A DNA stretch of 47,935 nucleotides from CAXTPV01 sp964249405 (GCA_964249405.1 CAXUBX010000015.1:1-47935); one strand, 5' to 3'; numbered from the stretch's first letter, positions 26,988 through 35,120 are shown. Program-made: numbers and translations. Notes: generated by a model from the letters alone, not told the origin.

Positions 26988-27036
26988 ATCGTCGAGTGCC
27001 TGTCCACGCCGCCGTCGCCGGCAGGGTCACCTGCGC

Positions 27037-28935
27037 TTGAACGACCCGCCTACTCCCGCACGATCCGCTCCGGGGAGGATGCCGGGCATCGTTGCGCCGT
27101 CATGCGGTCCCGCGGCTCGTGCTGCCGCGAGGCTGCTCCTGCTCGCCCTGGCCCTCGTCCTGCCTCCGGCGGCCGGAGCACCGACGGTCGTCCTGCCTGC
27201 CCTTCTCCTGTCGGCCGCTCTCGTGGCGGCTCTATGCCGCGAGATCGGGATCTCCGCCGAACGGCGCGACTTCCTCTCGCTGATCGAGGACGGCCCGGGT
27301 GATTTCCTCTGGGCCACCGATCGGGAACTCCGGTTCCGAGGCGTCTCGCGCCGCTTCTCCGCGGTGCTCGGAGAGACCGCGCCCGTCGGCGGCCTGTCGC
27401 TCCCCGAATGGATCTCCGTCCAGGCCGACGAAAGTCCCACCGCATCGCCGACCGGGACGCGGCTCCTCGAGGCGTTCGCGGTCCGTTCGCCGTTCCGGGA
27501 TCTGCAGGTCGTCGTCACCGTCGCCGGCGCCCGCCGCGTCGTCTCGTTCAGCGGCAGGCCGGTGGCGACCGCCTGGGGTCGCTTCGATGGGTATCGCGGC
27601 ATCGGGTCGGAGATCAGCGCCGCCGTTCCGGTGCGATCGGACGGGCTGACCGGCCTCGGCGACCGCGCTGCGTTCCGCGAGGCCCTCGGGGCGGCATGCC
27701 CGGCGGAGGCGTCGGTCTGCCTCCTCGTCCTCGACCTCGACGGGTTCAGGACCGTCAACGAGACGTTCGGCCAGGCGGCGGGGGACGCGGTGCTGGCCGC
27801 GTCGGCCGACCGGATCCGAGGCCTGATCGGGAGCAACGGCGCGGCGTTCCGGATCGGCGCGGACGAGTTCGCGGTGATCGTCCGGAACCGCGAACGCCGC
27901 GCGTCGGAGGATCTTGCGGAGACGCTCGTCCATCGCGTCTCCGAGCCGTTCGTGCTCGACGGCGGGACCGCGAGGCTCGGCGTCAGCGTCGGCCTCGCGT
28001 TCCCGGCCGAGACGGGCGCCGACCCGGACGAGCTGTTCCGGGGTGCCGACCTGGCCCTCTCGGAAGCCCGGGCGAAGGGGCGAGGCACACCGGTCGTTTT
28101 CGGGCCAGCGCTCGCCGCTGCCGCCGGACGTCGTCGCGCGCTGCGCTCCGATCTGCAGCGCGCGATCGAAGGCGATGAGCTCGAGCTCGACTTCCAGCCG
28201 GTGGTCGATCTCGAGTCCGGCGAAGTCACCTCGGCCGAGGCGCTGGTGCGCTGGTCGCATCCGGACCGCGGCCGGATCGCCCCTGCCGATTTCATCCCGC
28301 TGGCCGAGGAGGCGGGCCTGATCGTGCCGCTCGGCGCCTGGGTGCTGCGGCGTGCCTGCCGGGAGGCGATGTCCTGGGCGGGCGACGCCAGGGTCGCGGT
28401 CAACCTGTCGCCACTGCAGTTCCGCGATCCCGGCCTGCTCGCGACGATCGAGGCCGTGCTGGCGGAGACCGGCCTTCCGGCCCGGCGGCTCGAGCTCGAG
28501 ATCACCGAGACCGTGTTCCTCGACGCGGCCGAGCCGACACTCCGGTGCCTGCACGCGCTTCGCGCGCTGGGGATCCAGATCGCGCTCGACGATTTCGGGA
28601 CCGGCTATTCCGCTCTGCAGTACCTGCGGCGGTTCCCCTTCGACAAGGTGAAGATCGATCGCTCCTTCGTCCACGACCTCGGCCTGAGCGATAACACGAC
28701 GGCGATCGTGCGGGCGATCGTGGGTCTGGCGAGCAGCCTCGGCATGTGCACGACCGGCGAGGGGGTCGAGACGACCTCCCAGGTCGAGTTCCTGCAGACG
28801 AGCGGTTGCAGTCACGTCCAGGGCTACCTGTTCGGCCGACCGTGCGCGCCCGAGATCATCGCCCGCATCATGCGATCGAACAGGGGTCCGGTCGTCGACG
28901 AGCCGCTGCAACCGCGAGAGAGCGAGCCGGCGTGA
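27037..28935 (+). CDS. PAS-GGDEF-EAL cyclic-di-GMP protein (variant GADEF, intact EAL)
   Basis: About 632 residues counted from TTG 27037. An alternative start is ATG 27079, with GGGGAGG directly in front but almost no spacing, so the start is uncertain. One or two N-terminal hydrophobic segments (LLLLALALVLPPAAGAPTVV onward) should anchor it in the membrane. A PAS-like sensor follows (FLSLIEDGPGDFLWATDREL), then GGDEF with the signature altered to GADEF (274-278) and no RxxD inhibitory site, then EAL (EAL 401-403, NLSPLQF, EITETVF, DDFGTGYS, KIDRSFV, EGVET). All EAL metal and catalytic motifs look intact, so it is probably a phosphodiesterase whose GGDEF domain may bind GTP rather than make c-di-GMP. 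It stands alone after acnA. Confidence 0.9.
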   Translation: MNDPPTPARSAPGRMPGIVAPSCGPAARAAARLLLLALALVLPPAAGAPTVVLPALLLSAALVAALCREIGISAERRDFLSLIEDGPGDFLWATDRELRFRGVSRRFSAVLGETAPVGGLSLPEWISVQADESPTASPTGTRLLEAFAVRSPFRDLQVVVTVAGARRVVSFSGRPVATAWGRFDGYRGIGSEISAAVPVRSDGLTGLGDRAAFREALGAACPAEASVCLLVLDLDGFRTVNETFGQAAGDAVLAASADRIRGLIGSNGAAFRIGADEFAVIVRNRERRASEDLAETLVHRVSEPFVLDGGTARLGVSVGLAFPAETGADPDELFRGADLALSEARAKGRGTPVVFGPALAAAAGRRRALRSDLQRAIEGDELELDFQPVVDLESGEVTSAEALVRWSHPDRGRIAPADFIPLAEEAGLIVPLGAWVLRRACREAMSWAGDARVAVNLSPLQFRDPGLLATIEAVLAETGLPARRLELEITETVFLDAAEPTLRCLHALRALGIQIALDDFGTGYSALQYLRRFPFDKVKIDRSFVHDLGLSDNTTAIVRAIVGLASSLGMCTTGEGVETTSQVEFLQTSGCSHVQGYLFGRPCAPEIIARIMRSNRGPVVDEPLQPRESEPA

Positions 28936-28977
28936 CGACCGGGGCCGGACGCCCGCCGGGTGCCGCGAACCGCGCCC

Positions 28978-31200
28978 TCAGCTCGTGATCTGCACCCGGA
29001 GGCCGCCGGCGCGACAGACCACGTTCGCCGCGACCTCGCCGCCGACCCGCTTCAGATGCACGGTGCCGCGCCCGTCGCCCGACTGGAGGTTGTGCAGGAC
29101 CATCTCTTCGAGGAAGGCGGGCAGGCGAGGCCGGTCGAAGTGGACGGTCCGGTGGTGCGGCTCGAAACGGATGCCGAGACAGGCCTGCACCAGCGCCGGG
29201 ATCGTCGTCGTCGCCCAGGCCTGGGGCGAGCAGGCGACCGGATAGCGGACCGGGCCAAGTCCCTGTTCCCGGGCGAAGCCGCAGAACAGTTCCGGAAGCC
29301 GCCGCATCTCGACGTGGAACGCCGCGTCGAACAGCGCCGAGAACACACGTTCCGCCTCGTCCTTGAGCCCGTATCGTGCGAAGCCAAGGGCGATCAGCGC
29401 GTTGTCGTGCGGCCAGATCGAGCCGTTGTGGTAGGCCATCGGATTGAACCGAGGCTCTCCCGCCGCGATCGTCCGGATCCCGAAGCCGGAGAAGAAGTTG
29501 CGGCTCATCAACCCGCGCGCGACGCGCACCGCCCGTTCCTCGCGGATGATCCCGGTCATCAGCAGATGACCGGCATTCGAGCTTCGGACCCGGCAGGGCT
29601 GCTTCGCGCCGTCGAGCGCCAGCGCGTAGGTGTCGATCTCCTCGCACCAGAACGCGCCCTCGAACGCCGCCCGCAGTCGTTCGGCCGCGTCGTCGAGGGC
29701 TTCGGCGCGCGCGTCCATGCCGAGGGCGCGCGCGATCGCGGCCGCCGCACGCTTGGCGGCGAAGACGTAGCCCTGCACCTCCGAGAGCGCGATCGGCCCG
29801 TCCGCGAGCCTGCCGTCGGCGTGGAAGATGCTGTCGAAGCTGTCCTTCCAGCCCTGGTTCAGCAGCCCGTCGGCGTTGCGCCGCCCGTACTCCACGAAGC
29901 CGTCGCGGTCGCGGTCGCCATGCTGGTCGATCCAGGCGAGCCCGCGCTCGACATGCGGCCAGAGCAGCTTCGCCGTCGGGAGATCGCCCGTCCGCTCGAG
30001 ATAGAGGCCCGCGAGCCAGACGAAGAGCGGCGTGCTGTCGACCGAGCCGTAGTAGCGCCCGAACGGAACCTCGCCGAGCTCCGCCATCTCGCCGTTGCGG
30101 ACCTCGTGCAGGATCTTGCCGGGCTCGGCGTCGGACTTCGGGTCGAGGCGGTCGGACTGGTTCGCGGCCAGGAACAGCAGGACGCCGCGCGCGATCGCCG
30201 GATCGAACCACAAGGCATGCATCGCGGTGATGATCGAATCGCGTCCGAACGCGGTGCTGTACCAGGGCACTCCGGCATAGGGGAACGGCCCGGTCGGCTT
30301 GTCGGTGAGCAGCATGTAGAGATCGGAGATCGATCGCCTGATCGCCTCGTTGAACACCTCGTTCGAGCTCTCGATCGCGGTGGCGCGCGACGACGACAGG
30401 CGGAGCGCCCGACGCGCCCCGACCAGCGAGAACAGGAAGGTCTCGGCCGCCGAGTGGGCGGGCGTCGCGTCGGCGGGTTCGCAGGCGATCTCGAGATGGA
30501 GGATCCGCCGCTTTTGTGGCTCGAGCTCGAAGCGGAACGTGGCGCTCGTCTCGGTCAGGTCCTCGGGCTCCGGAGAGAAACGGATGCGCGTCCTGCGTTC
30601 CCGGCCGTCCAGTCCCTCGTAGCCGAGCGTCACCGTGTCGGCGGCGACGATCGGTGGCAGCATCCTGCCATGTCGAGCCCGCTTGATCCCGCGCGCCTCG
30701 AACAGGTCCGCGAAGTCGGCCTCGAACCTGATCACGACCGTGATCGTCTCCCTCCGGTCCGAGAAGTTCCGGACCAGCACGCGCTCGTGGCAGCGATCGT
30801 CGTAGACGAAGCGCGAGCGGCGGAGATGGAGGCTGTCGTGCGGCAGCACGACCTCGCCGTTCGGGCCGAGATAGTCGGGATTGGTCAGGTCGCAGGTGAG
30901 CGTCGCGTTGTTGTCGCGGAGCGTCGAGCTGAGCAGGATCGGGGCGAACCCGTTCATCTGCAGGTCCAGGCGGGACAGGTGGCGCGTGTCCCGGTGATAG
31001 ATCCCGTCGGCGATGTCGGGGCCGGCCAGGATGTTGCCGTTCTGGTCGAACACGCCGAAGGTATCGCTGCTCTTCAGCGCGTGGAGGCGTCGCTCGCCGA
31101 GCGAGCTCGTGGCACCGACATGGTAGACGTTGGGCTGGTCGGTTCCGTCCAAATCACCGCTCCCCGGACTGTGTGCGGCCGCAGGCGACTGCGCGGGCAT
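28978..31200 (-). CDS. Glycogen-debranching-type amylo-alpha-1,6-glucosidase
   Basis: 740 residues from ATG 31200; the frame opens further upstream but adds only Arg-rich sequence. The N-terminal beta-sandwich domain of bacterial debranching enzymes is seen in LKSSDTFGVFDQNGNI, GIYHRDTRHLSRLDLQ and LLSSTLRDNNATLTCDLTN. The C-terminal (alpha/alpha)6 glucosidase domain includes FPYAGVPWYSTAFGRDSI, EVPFGRYYGSVDSTPLF, YGRRNADGLLNQGWKDS and YHNGSIWPHDNALIALGF. Such proteins hydrolyse alpha-1,6 branches of glycogen or related glucans. A relationship with the treZ-treY genes some 5 kb away is metabolically plausible but not shown. It converges on the GGDEF-EAL gene with a 42-bp gap. Confidence 0.9.
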   Translation of the reverse strand: MPAQSPAAAHSPGSGDLDGTDQPNVYHVGATSSLGERRLHALKSSDTFGVFDQNGNILAGPDIADGIYHRDTRHLSRLDLQMNGFAPILLSSTLRDNNATLTCDLTNPDYLGPNGEVVLPHDSLHLRRSRFVYDDRCHERVLVRNFSDRRETITVVIRFEADFADLFEARGIKRARHGRMLPPIVAADTVTLGYEGLDGRERRTRIRFSPEPEDLTETSATFRFELEPQKRRILHLEIACEPADATPAHSAAETFLFSLVGARRALRLSSSRATAIESSNEVFNEAIRRSISDLYMLLTDKPTGPFPYAGVPWYSTAFGRDSIITAMHALWFDPAIARGVLLFLAANQSDRLDPKSDAEPGKILHEVRNGEMAELGEVPFGRYYGSVDSTPLFVWLAGLYLERTGDLPTAKLLWPHVERGLAWIDQHGDRDRDGFVEYGRRNADGLLNQGWKDSFDSIFHADGRLADGPIALSEVQGYVFAAKRAAAAIARALGMDARAEALDDAAERLRAAFEGAFWCEEIDTYALALDGAKQPCRVRSSNAGHLLMTGIIREERAVRVARGLMSRNFFSGFGIRTIAAGEPRFNPMAYHNGSIWPHDNALIALGFARYGLKDEAERVFSALFDAAFHVEMRRLPELFCGFAREQGLGPVRYPVACSPQAWATTTIPALVQACLGIRFEPHHRTVHFDRPRLPAFLEEMVLHNLQSGDGRGTVHLKRVGGEVAANVVCRAGGLRVQITS

Positions 31201-31275
31201 AGGTGACCGTGCCCGCCGACCGACGCAAGGCGGGACGGGACGCAACCGTTGTCGAGGCGCGACGTTCGCGGCGCG

Positions 31276-31578
31276 ATGCCGCAAGCGCGATCCTCCTCAC
31301 GGTCCTACGGCGAGAAGCGGGATTCCGGCCGTATGCCCGAACCGTCCTCGACCGCCACCCGGAGGCGACGCCGGGAGGCCGTCGCCCGCTCGTTCGTGGT
31401 CCAGAAGCACGCGGCGTGTCGTCTGCACTGGGATTTCCGCCTCGAGGGTGCGGCGGTGGCGACCCCGCTCGCCGGGTGCGAGGTGTACGGCGGTCTCGCG
31501 CGCCGGACCCGTGATCCCTGGGAGGTGTTCGAACACGACGCGGCCCGGACGCTCCCGGCGCTTCCGGAGACGCGCTGA
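31276..31578 (+). CDS. Truncated LigD-type 3'-phosphoesterase domain
   Basis: About 100 residues related to the start of DNA ligase D. SYGEKRDSGRMPEP matches the YxxKRDFxxTPEP leader of LigD, and SFVVQKHAACRLHWDFRLE is the beginning of the phosphoesterase (PE) domain. It keeps H45, H51, D53 and R55, which correspond to the metal and phosphate residues His42, His48, Asp50 and Arg52 of Pseudomonas LigD. After this point the usual LDGVLKSWAVPKG, EDHP and EGEYG regions are missing and a 43-residue unrelated tail ends the protein. The stop overlaps the ku start as TGATG, so the two are translationally coupled. I chose ATG 31276 because it keeps the LigD leader; TTG 31249 is also possible. No polymerase or ligase domain follows. 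Confidence 0.75.
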   Translation: MPQARSSSRSYGEKRDSGRMPEPSSTATRRRRREAVARSFVVQKHAACRLHWDFRLEGAAVATPLAGCEVYGGLARRTRDPWEVFEHDAARTLPALPETR

Positions 31579-32552
31579 TGGCGAGCCGTCCGGTCTGGCG
31601 CGGCCATCTCCGCCTCGCTCTGGTCTCCTGTCCGGTGGCACTCCACACCGTTCACCGGTCGAACGCCGGGCTGCATTTCCACTTCGTCAATCCCGCCACG
31701 GGGAATCGCGTGCGTCAGGTGATGGTGGATGCCGAGACCGACGAGGAACTGTCGCGCGGAGATCTCGCCCGCGGCTTCGAATACGAGCGCGGCCGCTTCG
31801 TCGTTCTCGACGAGGAGGATTTCGAGAGCGCCCGGGTCGAGAGCTCCTCGCTGCTCGCGATCGACAAGTTCGTCCCGGCCGCCTCGATCGATCCCGTCTA
31901 CTACGACCAGAGCTACTACCTTGCCCCGGACGGCGAGGCGGAGGGCGGCGTCGATGTCTACGTCGTGCTTCGCGACGCGATCGCGCGTGCCGGCCGGCTC
32001 GCGCTGTCGCGTCTCGTGATCTCCCGCCGCGAGCGCGCGGTCGCGATCCATCCGATGGGACGCGGCCTCGTGTTGCACACCCTCCACGAGGCCGCCGAGG
32101 TGGCGAGCGCCGACGAGGCGTTCTCGTCGGTGCCGGCCACCAGGCCCGAGCCGGACATGGTCGATCTCGCGCGTCAGCTGATCGACCGACAGGCCGGACG
32201 GTTCGATCCCGCAGACCTTGCCGACCGCTACGAGGCGCGGCTCCGCGAGGTGATCGAGGCCAGGGTTCGCGGCGAGGACCCGGAGCCGCCGCCCGGCCAC
32301 GCCAACGACGACGGCAAGGTCGTGGACCTGCTGGCAGCCCTGCGCCGTTCGCTCGGCCAGGAGACGCCATCGTCGTCCGCACGTGGGTCGGCCAAGGCGA
32401 AGACGCCGTCCAGGGCCAAGGCCCGGACATCGGCGGCGCCGAAGCCTTCGGCGCCGAAGCCGCCGGCCTCGAAGCCCGCCAAGCCCGCCCCGCCGAAGCG
32501 CGCGCCGTCGCCCGCCCCATCGAAACGCGCTCCGGCGCGACGGCGGGCCTGA
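31578..32552 (+). CDS. ku: Ku protein, non-homologous end joining
   Basis: A 324-residue bacterial Ku that binds DNA double-strand ends as a homodimer and recruits ligase D. The start RPVWRGHLRLALVSCPVAL, the IDKFVPAASIDPVYYDQSYY strand and LHTLHEAAEV are typical. Residues from about 258 form a long Lys/Ala/Pro/Ser-rich basic tail, as seen in alphaproteobacterial Ku, which helps DNA binding. The LigD-like fragment is directly upstream and coupled. A full LigD is not in the window and would be needed elsewhere in the genome for end joining. Confidence 0.95.
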   Translation: MASRPVWRGHLRLALVSCPVALHTVHRSNAGLHFHFVNPATGNRVRQVMVDAETDEELSRGDLARGFEYERGRFVVLDEEDFESARVESSSLLAIDKFVPAASIDPVYYDQSYYLAPDGEAEGGVDVYVVLRDAIARAGRLALSRLVISRRERAVAIHPMGRGLVLHTLHEAAEVASADEAFSSVPATRPEPDMVDLARQLIDRQAGRFDPADLADRYEARLREVIEARVRGEDPEPPPGHANDDGKVVDLLAALRRSLGQETPSSSARGSAKAKTPSRAKARTSAAPKPSAPKPPASKPAKPAPPKRAPSPAPSKRAPARRRA

Positions 32553-32571
32553 CCGACGGGGTTTCGTCGAA

Positions 32572-32590
32572 CTCCGGGCGGTTCCCGGAG
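32572..32590 (+). terminator. Hairpin downstream of ku
   Basis: CTCCGGG (32572-32578), CGGTT loop, CCCGGAG (32584-32590): a perfect 7-bp stem beginning 20 bp after the ku stop. No T-tract follows. It probably ends or stabilises the ku transcript. Confidence 0.45.
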
Positions 32591-32601
32591 CATGTTCGCG
32601 C

Positions 32602-32685
32602 CCACCGGAACGGTGGACCCGAGATCCGGGCCTTGAACCCATCAAGCAGAGCAAGTTGTCCCGTCCCGGCTGGTACGTCTCGGGT
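32602..32685 (+). ncRNA. Candidate structured leader RNA upstream of ahcY
   Basis: Several nested pairings can be drawn in the 190 bp before ahcY. A GAA-capped hairpin CCACCG/CGGTGG (32602-32607/32611-32616) stands first. Then a closing stem ACCCGAGA/TCTCGGGT (32617-32624/32678-32685, 8 bp) encloses CCGGG/CCCGG (32626-32630/32665-32669), which encloses CTTGA/TCAAG (32632-32636/32642-32646). The palindrome GTCATGAC follows at 32690-32697. The ribosome site AGGGG (about 32728-32732) lies outside. I do not see the conserved core of the known SAH riboswitch. The structure may be a regulatory leader or a chance product of high GC. Confidence 0.35.
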
Positions 32686-32743
32686 TCCAGTCATGACGGG
32701 GTTGATCTAGAAAGCCGCGACGAAGACAGGGGACTGCGTTTCC

Positions 32744-34039
32744 ATGGCCGTACAGGACTTCAAGGTTCGGAACCTCGACGACGCGGCATGGGGCCGGAAG
32801 GAGATCGCCATCGCCGAGGACGAGATGCCCGGCCTGATGGCGCTCCGCACGGAGTACGGCACCACGAAGCCGCTCTCAGGCGCCCGGATCGCCGGCTGCC
32901 TCCACATGACGATCCAGACCGCGGTGCTGATCGAGACGCTGATCGCCCTCGGCGCCACCGTCCGCTGGTCGTCCTGCAACATCTTCTCGACCCAGGACCA
33001 CGCAGCGGCCGCGGAGGCGGCGGCCGGGATCCCCGTCTTCGCCTGGAAGGGAATGACCGAGGACGAGTTCTGGTGGTGCATCGAGCAGACCGTCCGCGGC
33101 CCGGACGGCTGGACGCCGAACATGATCCTCGATGACGGCGGCGACCTCACCAAGCTCATGCACGAGAAATACTCCGACCTGCTGCGCGACGTCCGCGGCA
33201 TCTCCGAGGAGACGACCACCGGCGTCCACCGGCTTCGCGACATGGCGCGCGCCGGCACGCTGCTGGTGCCGGCGATCAACGTCAACGACAGCGTGACGAA
33301 GTCGAAGTTCGACAATCTCTACGGTTGCCGGGAGAGCCTGGTCGACGGCATCCGACGCGGCACCGACGTCATGATGGCCGGCAAGGTCGCCGTGGTGGCG
33401 GGCTTCGGCGACGTCGGCAAGGGTTCGGCGGCAAGCCTGCGGAATGCCGGCTGCCGCGTGCTGGTGACCGAGGTCGACCCGATCTGCGCGCTGCAGGCCG
33501 CGATGGAGGGCTACGAGGTCACCACGATGGACAAGGCCGCTGCCCGCGGCGACCTCTTCGTGACCTGCACCGGCAACATCGACGTCATCACGATCGAGCA
33601 CATGCGGGCGATGCGCAACCGCGCGATCGTCTGCAACATCGGCCATTTCGACAGCGAGATCCAGATCGAGGCGCTGCGAAACCATCGATGGGAGAACGTC
33701 AAGCCGCAGGTGGACGAGGTCGTGTTCCCCGACGGCAAGCGGCTGATCGTGCTGTCCGAAGGGCGGCTCGTTAATCTCGGCAACGGCACCGGTCATCCGT
33801 CGTTCGTGATGTCGGCCTCGTTCACCAATCAGTGCCTGGCCCAGATCGAGCTCTGGACCGCCGCGTCGGGACGCTACGAGAGGCAGGTCTACGTCCTGCC
33901 GAAGACGCTCGACGAGAAGGTCGCCTCGCTCCACCTCGCGCGGGTGGGCGCCGAACTCACGGCGCTGACCACGGCGCAGGCCGCGTATATCGGGGTCGGT
34001 TCGGAGGGCCCGTTCAAGCATGACGACTACCGGTACTGA
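32744..34039 (+). CDS. ahcY: Adenosylhomocysteinase (SAH hydrolase)
   Basis: A 431-residue NAD-dependent enzyme that splits S-adenosylhomocysteine into homocysteine and adenosine, which keeps methyltransferases active. Motifs: GCLHMTIQTAVLIETL, WSSCNIFSTQDHAAAA, YDNLYGCRESL-type substrate loop (FDNLYGCRESLVDGI), the Rossmann motif VVAGFGDVGKGSAASLR, CTGNIDVI, and the C-terminal FKHDDYRY that closes the neighbouring active site. The length fits the shorter alphaproteobacterial/archaeal type. ATG 32744 has AGGGG 11 nt before it. The gene stands alone behind a possible structured leader. Confidence 0.98.
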   Translation: MAVQDFKVRNLDDAAWGRKEIAIAEDEMPGLMALRTEYGTTKPLSGARIAGCLHMTIQTAVLIETLIALGATVRWSSCNIFSTQDHAAAAEAAAGIPVFAWKGMTEDEFWWCIEQTVRGPDGWTPNMILDDGGDLTKLMHEKYSDLLRDVRGISEETTTGVHRLRDMARAGTLLVPAINVNDSVTKSKFDNLYGCRESLVDGIRRGTDVMMAGKVAVVAGFGDVGKGSAASLRNAGCRVLVTEVDPICALQAAMEGYEVTTMDKAAARGDLFVTCTGNIDVITIEHMRAMRNRAIVCNIGHFDSEIQIEALRNHRWENVKPQVDEVVFPDGKRLIVLSEGRLVNLGNGTGHPSFVMSASFTNQCLAQIELWTAASGRYERQVYVLPKTLDEKVASLHLARVGAELTALTTAQAAYIGVGSEGPFKHDDYRY

Positions 34040-34341
34040 GCGGCCTTCTTCACGGCGCTCTCGAGCGCGCGCCCCCGGCCGGCCGGAGACGCGCTTCTTG
34101 TTGCGATGCGGTATAGATCAAGCGATCATCAAATCTTCACTGTTGGCAGGTCAGAACAAAGGCGACAGGCGAGACGAGCGATGATGGCCGGTCGGTCGCG
34201 AGAACATGATCTTTAATTGAATTGCTCCGCGCCGGGGAATTGGCTTCCATGGCGATGGCGCTCCCGCGGGGGCGCTCTTTGATCCGGCCGAAGGCGCGCC
34301 CAACGCGCACGGGATGTCCGGATTGCGGGGAGTGAACCGAC
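34040..34341. other. AT-richer intergenic region after ahcY, possible small RNA
   Basis: A 302-bp gap without a convincing gene. A weak hairpin (GCGCT/AGCGC, 34055-34068) follows the ahcY stop. From about 34097 to 34250 the sequence is clearly richer in A and T than the window, with GTATAGATCA at 34111-34120 that resembles a -10 box but no matching -35 box. The region ends at a terminator-like hairpin (34258-34280). A minus-strand frame that crosses it is Arg/Ser-rich and judged a shadow. A small RNA or an upstream promoter for the next gene is possible. Confidence 0.35.
34258..34280 (+). terminator. Hairpin with short T-tract
   Basis: GCGCTCC (34258-34264), CGCG tetraloop, GGGGCGC (34269-34275), directly followed by TCTTT (34276-34280). 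There is one G-T pair in the stem. It lies 218 bp after the ahcY stop, too far to be the obvious ahcY terminator, so it may end a transcript that begins inside the intergenic region. Confidence 0.45.
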
Positions 34342-34575
34342 GTGATCAGGACGGCACCCAGGACCGACGCGCTTCGTCGCGCCCTGGCGACTTGTACGGC
34401 CGAGATGGCCGCCGACCTCGAATTCCTCGAGCAGTGGGAGGCCGATCCGCAGCCCGGGCTGGGCACGGCGCTCCGAGTGGGGCAGATCCGTCGCGCCAAT
34501 CCGGATCTGGCGGCGGAGATCCGGGCCGAACTCGCCGACGTCGCGCGACGCCGCCGCATCGTCGCGGCAAGGTGA
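34342..34575 (+). CDS. Small hypothetical protein (77 aa)
   Basis: A small, probably helical, cytoplasmic protein that I do not recognise. It begins at GTG 34342 with GCGGGGAG about 9 nt upstream. The sequence has an acidic middle (MAADLEFLEQWEADPQPG), a conserved-looking LRVGQIRRANPDLAAEI and a basic end (RRRRIVAAR). It has no cysteine motif or membrane segment. The ribosome site and helix-friendly composition support coding; function is unknown. Confidence 0.55.
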   Translation: MIRTAPRTDALRRALATCTAEMAADLEFLEQWEADPQPGLGTALRVGQIRRANPDLAAEIRAELADVARRRRIVAAR

Positions 34576-34665
34576 CCAAGCGTTAATCCATACGCCACTT
34601 CTTCGCCGCAGTCCGCGCCCAATGTTCTGATCGTCCGGGTACACGCGACCCGAGGAGGATTGATG

Positions 34666-35028
34666 ATGCGACGCGGCAGGATGATCGGCTTGGCAGCGTC
34701 TTCGCTGCTCCTATTGTCGACCCCCGCTTTTGCCCGGTACGGCGGCGGCGGTTTCCACGGCGGGTATGGCGGCTACGGCTATCACGGCGGCTACGGCTAT
34801 CGTGGTGGTTACGGATACCGGGGCGGCTACGGATACCGTGGCTTCGGCTACGGGGGACTGGGGTTCGGCTTCGCGGCCGGAGCGCTGACCGGGCTCGCGG
34901 TCGGCGGTCTCGCCGGTCCTTACGGCTACGGGTATGGATATCCGTATGGGTACGGGTACGCTCCATACGCCTACGTGCCGCCACCCGTGGTCTACGCCGC
35001 GCCGCCGGTCACCTATTTCGGCTACTGA
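34666..35028 (+). CDS. Small exported Gly/Tyr-rich repeat protein
   Basis: A 120-residue exported protein from ATG 34666; GGAGGA at 34654-34659 suits this start better than ATG 34663 or TTG 34660. Residues 1-22 are a signal peptide (MIGLAASSLLLLSTPAFA). The mature part starts with tandem GGYGYRGG-type units (encoded at about 34765-34850), then a glycine-rich hydrophobic stretch (GFAAGALTGLAVGGLAGP), more GYGYGYPYG repeats and a Pro/Tyr C-terminus (YVPPPVVYAAPPVTYFGY). Similar low-complexity proteins occur in alphaproteobacterial envelopes. The internal hydrophobic part could insert in a membrane. Function is unknown. Confidence 0.8.
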   Translation: MRRGRMIGLAASSLLLLSTPAFARYGGGGFHGGYGGYGYHGGYGYRGGYGYRGGYGYRGFGYGGLGFGFAAGALTGLAVGGLAGPYGYGYGYPYGYGYAPYAYVPPPVVYAAPPVTYFGY

Positions 35029-35120
35029 GACGGTGACCGACCGGCGCGACGCTGATGCGCTCCGGAACGGTCCGTGCCAGGATGCGATCCCGAATCGGGG
35101 CAATGGACGAAAGGGAGCGT

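Noticed and set aside
31440..31578. Frameshift in the LigD-like gene restoring the rest of the PE domain
   Set aside because: The other two forward frames were read and show no WAVPKG, EDHP or EGEYG motif, so sequence is missing rather than shifted.
32553..32743. Known SAH riboswitch ahead of ahcY
   Set aside because: Some local stems are present but the conserved SAH core is not seen, so only an unnamed structured leader is reported.
34137..34622. Minus-strand 161-codon frame across the region after ahcY
   Set aside because: Ser/Arg-rich, crosses a likely coding plus-strand gene and a hairpin, no ribosome site; treated as a shadow.
34765..34850. Short tandem repeats that look like a CRISPR-like array
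   Set aside because: Units are in frame, encode GGYGYRGG, have no unique spacers and belong to a secreted repeat protein.
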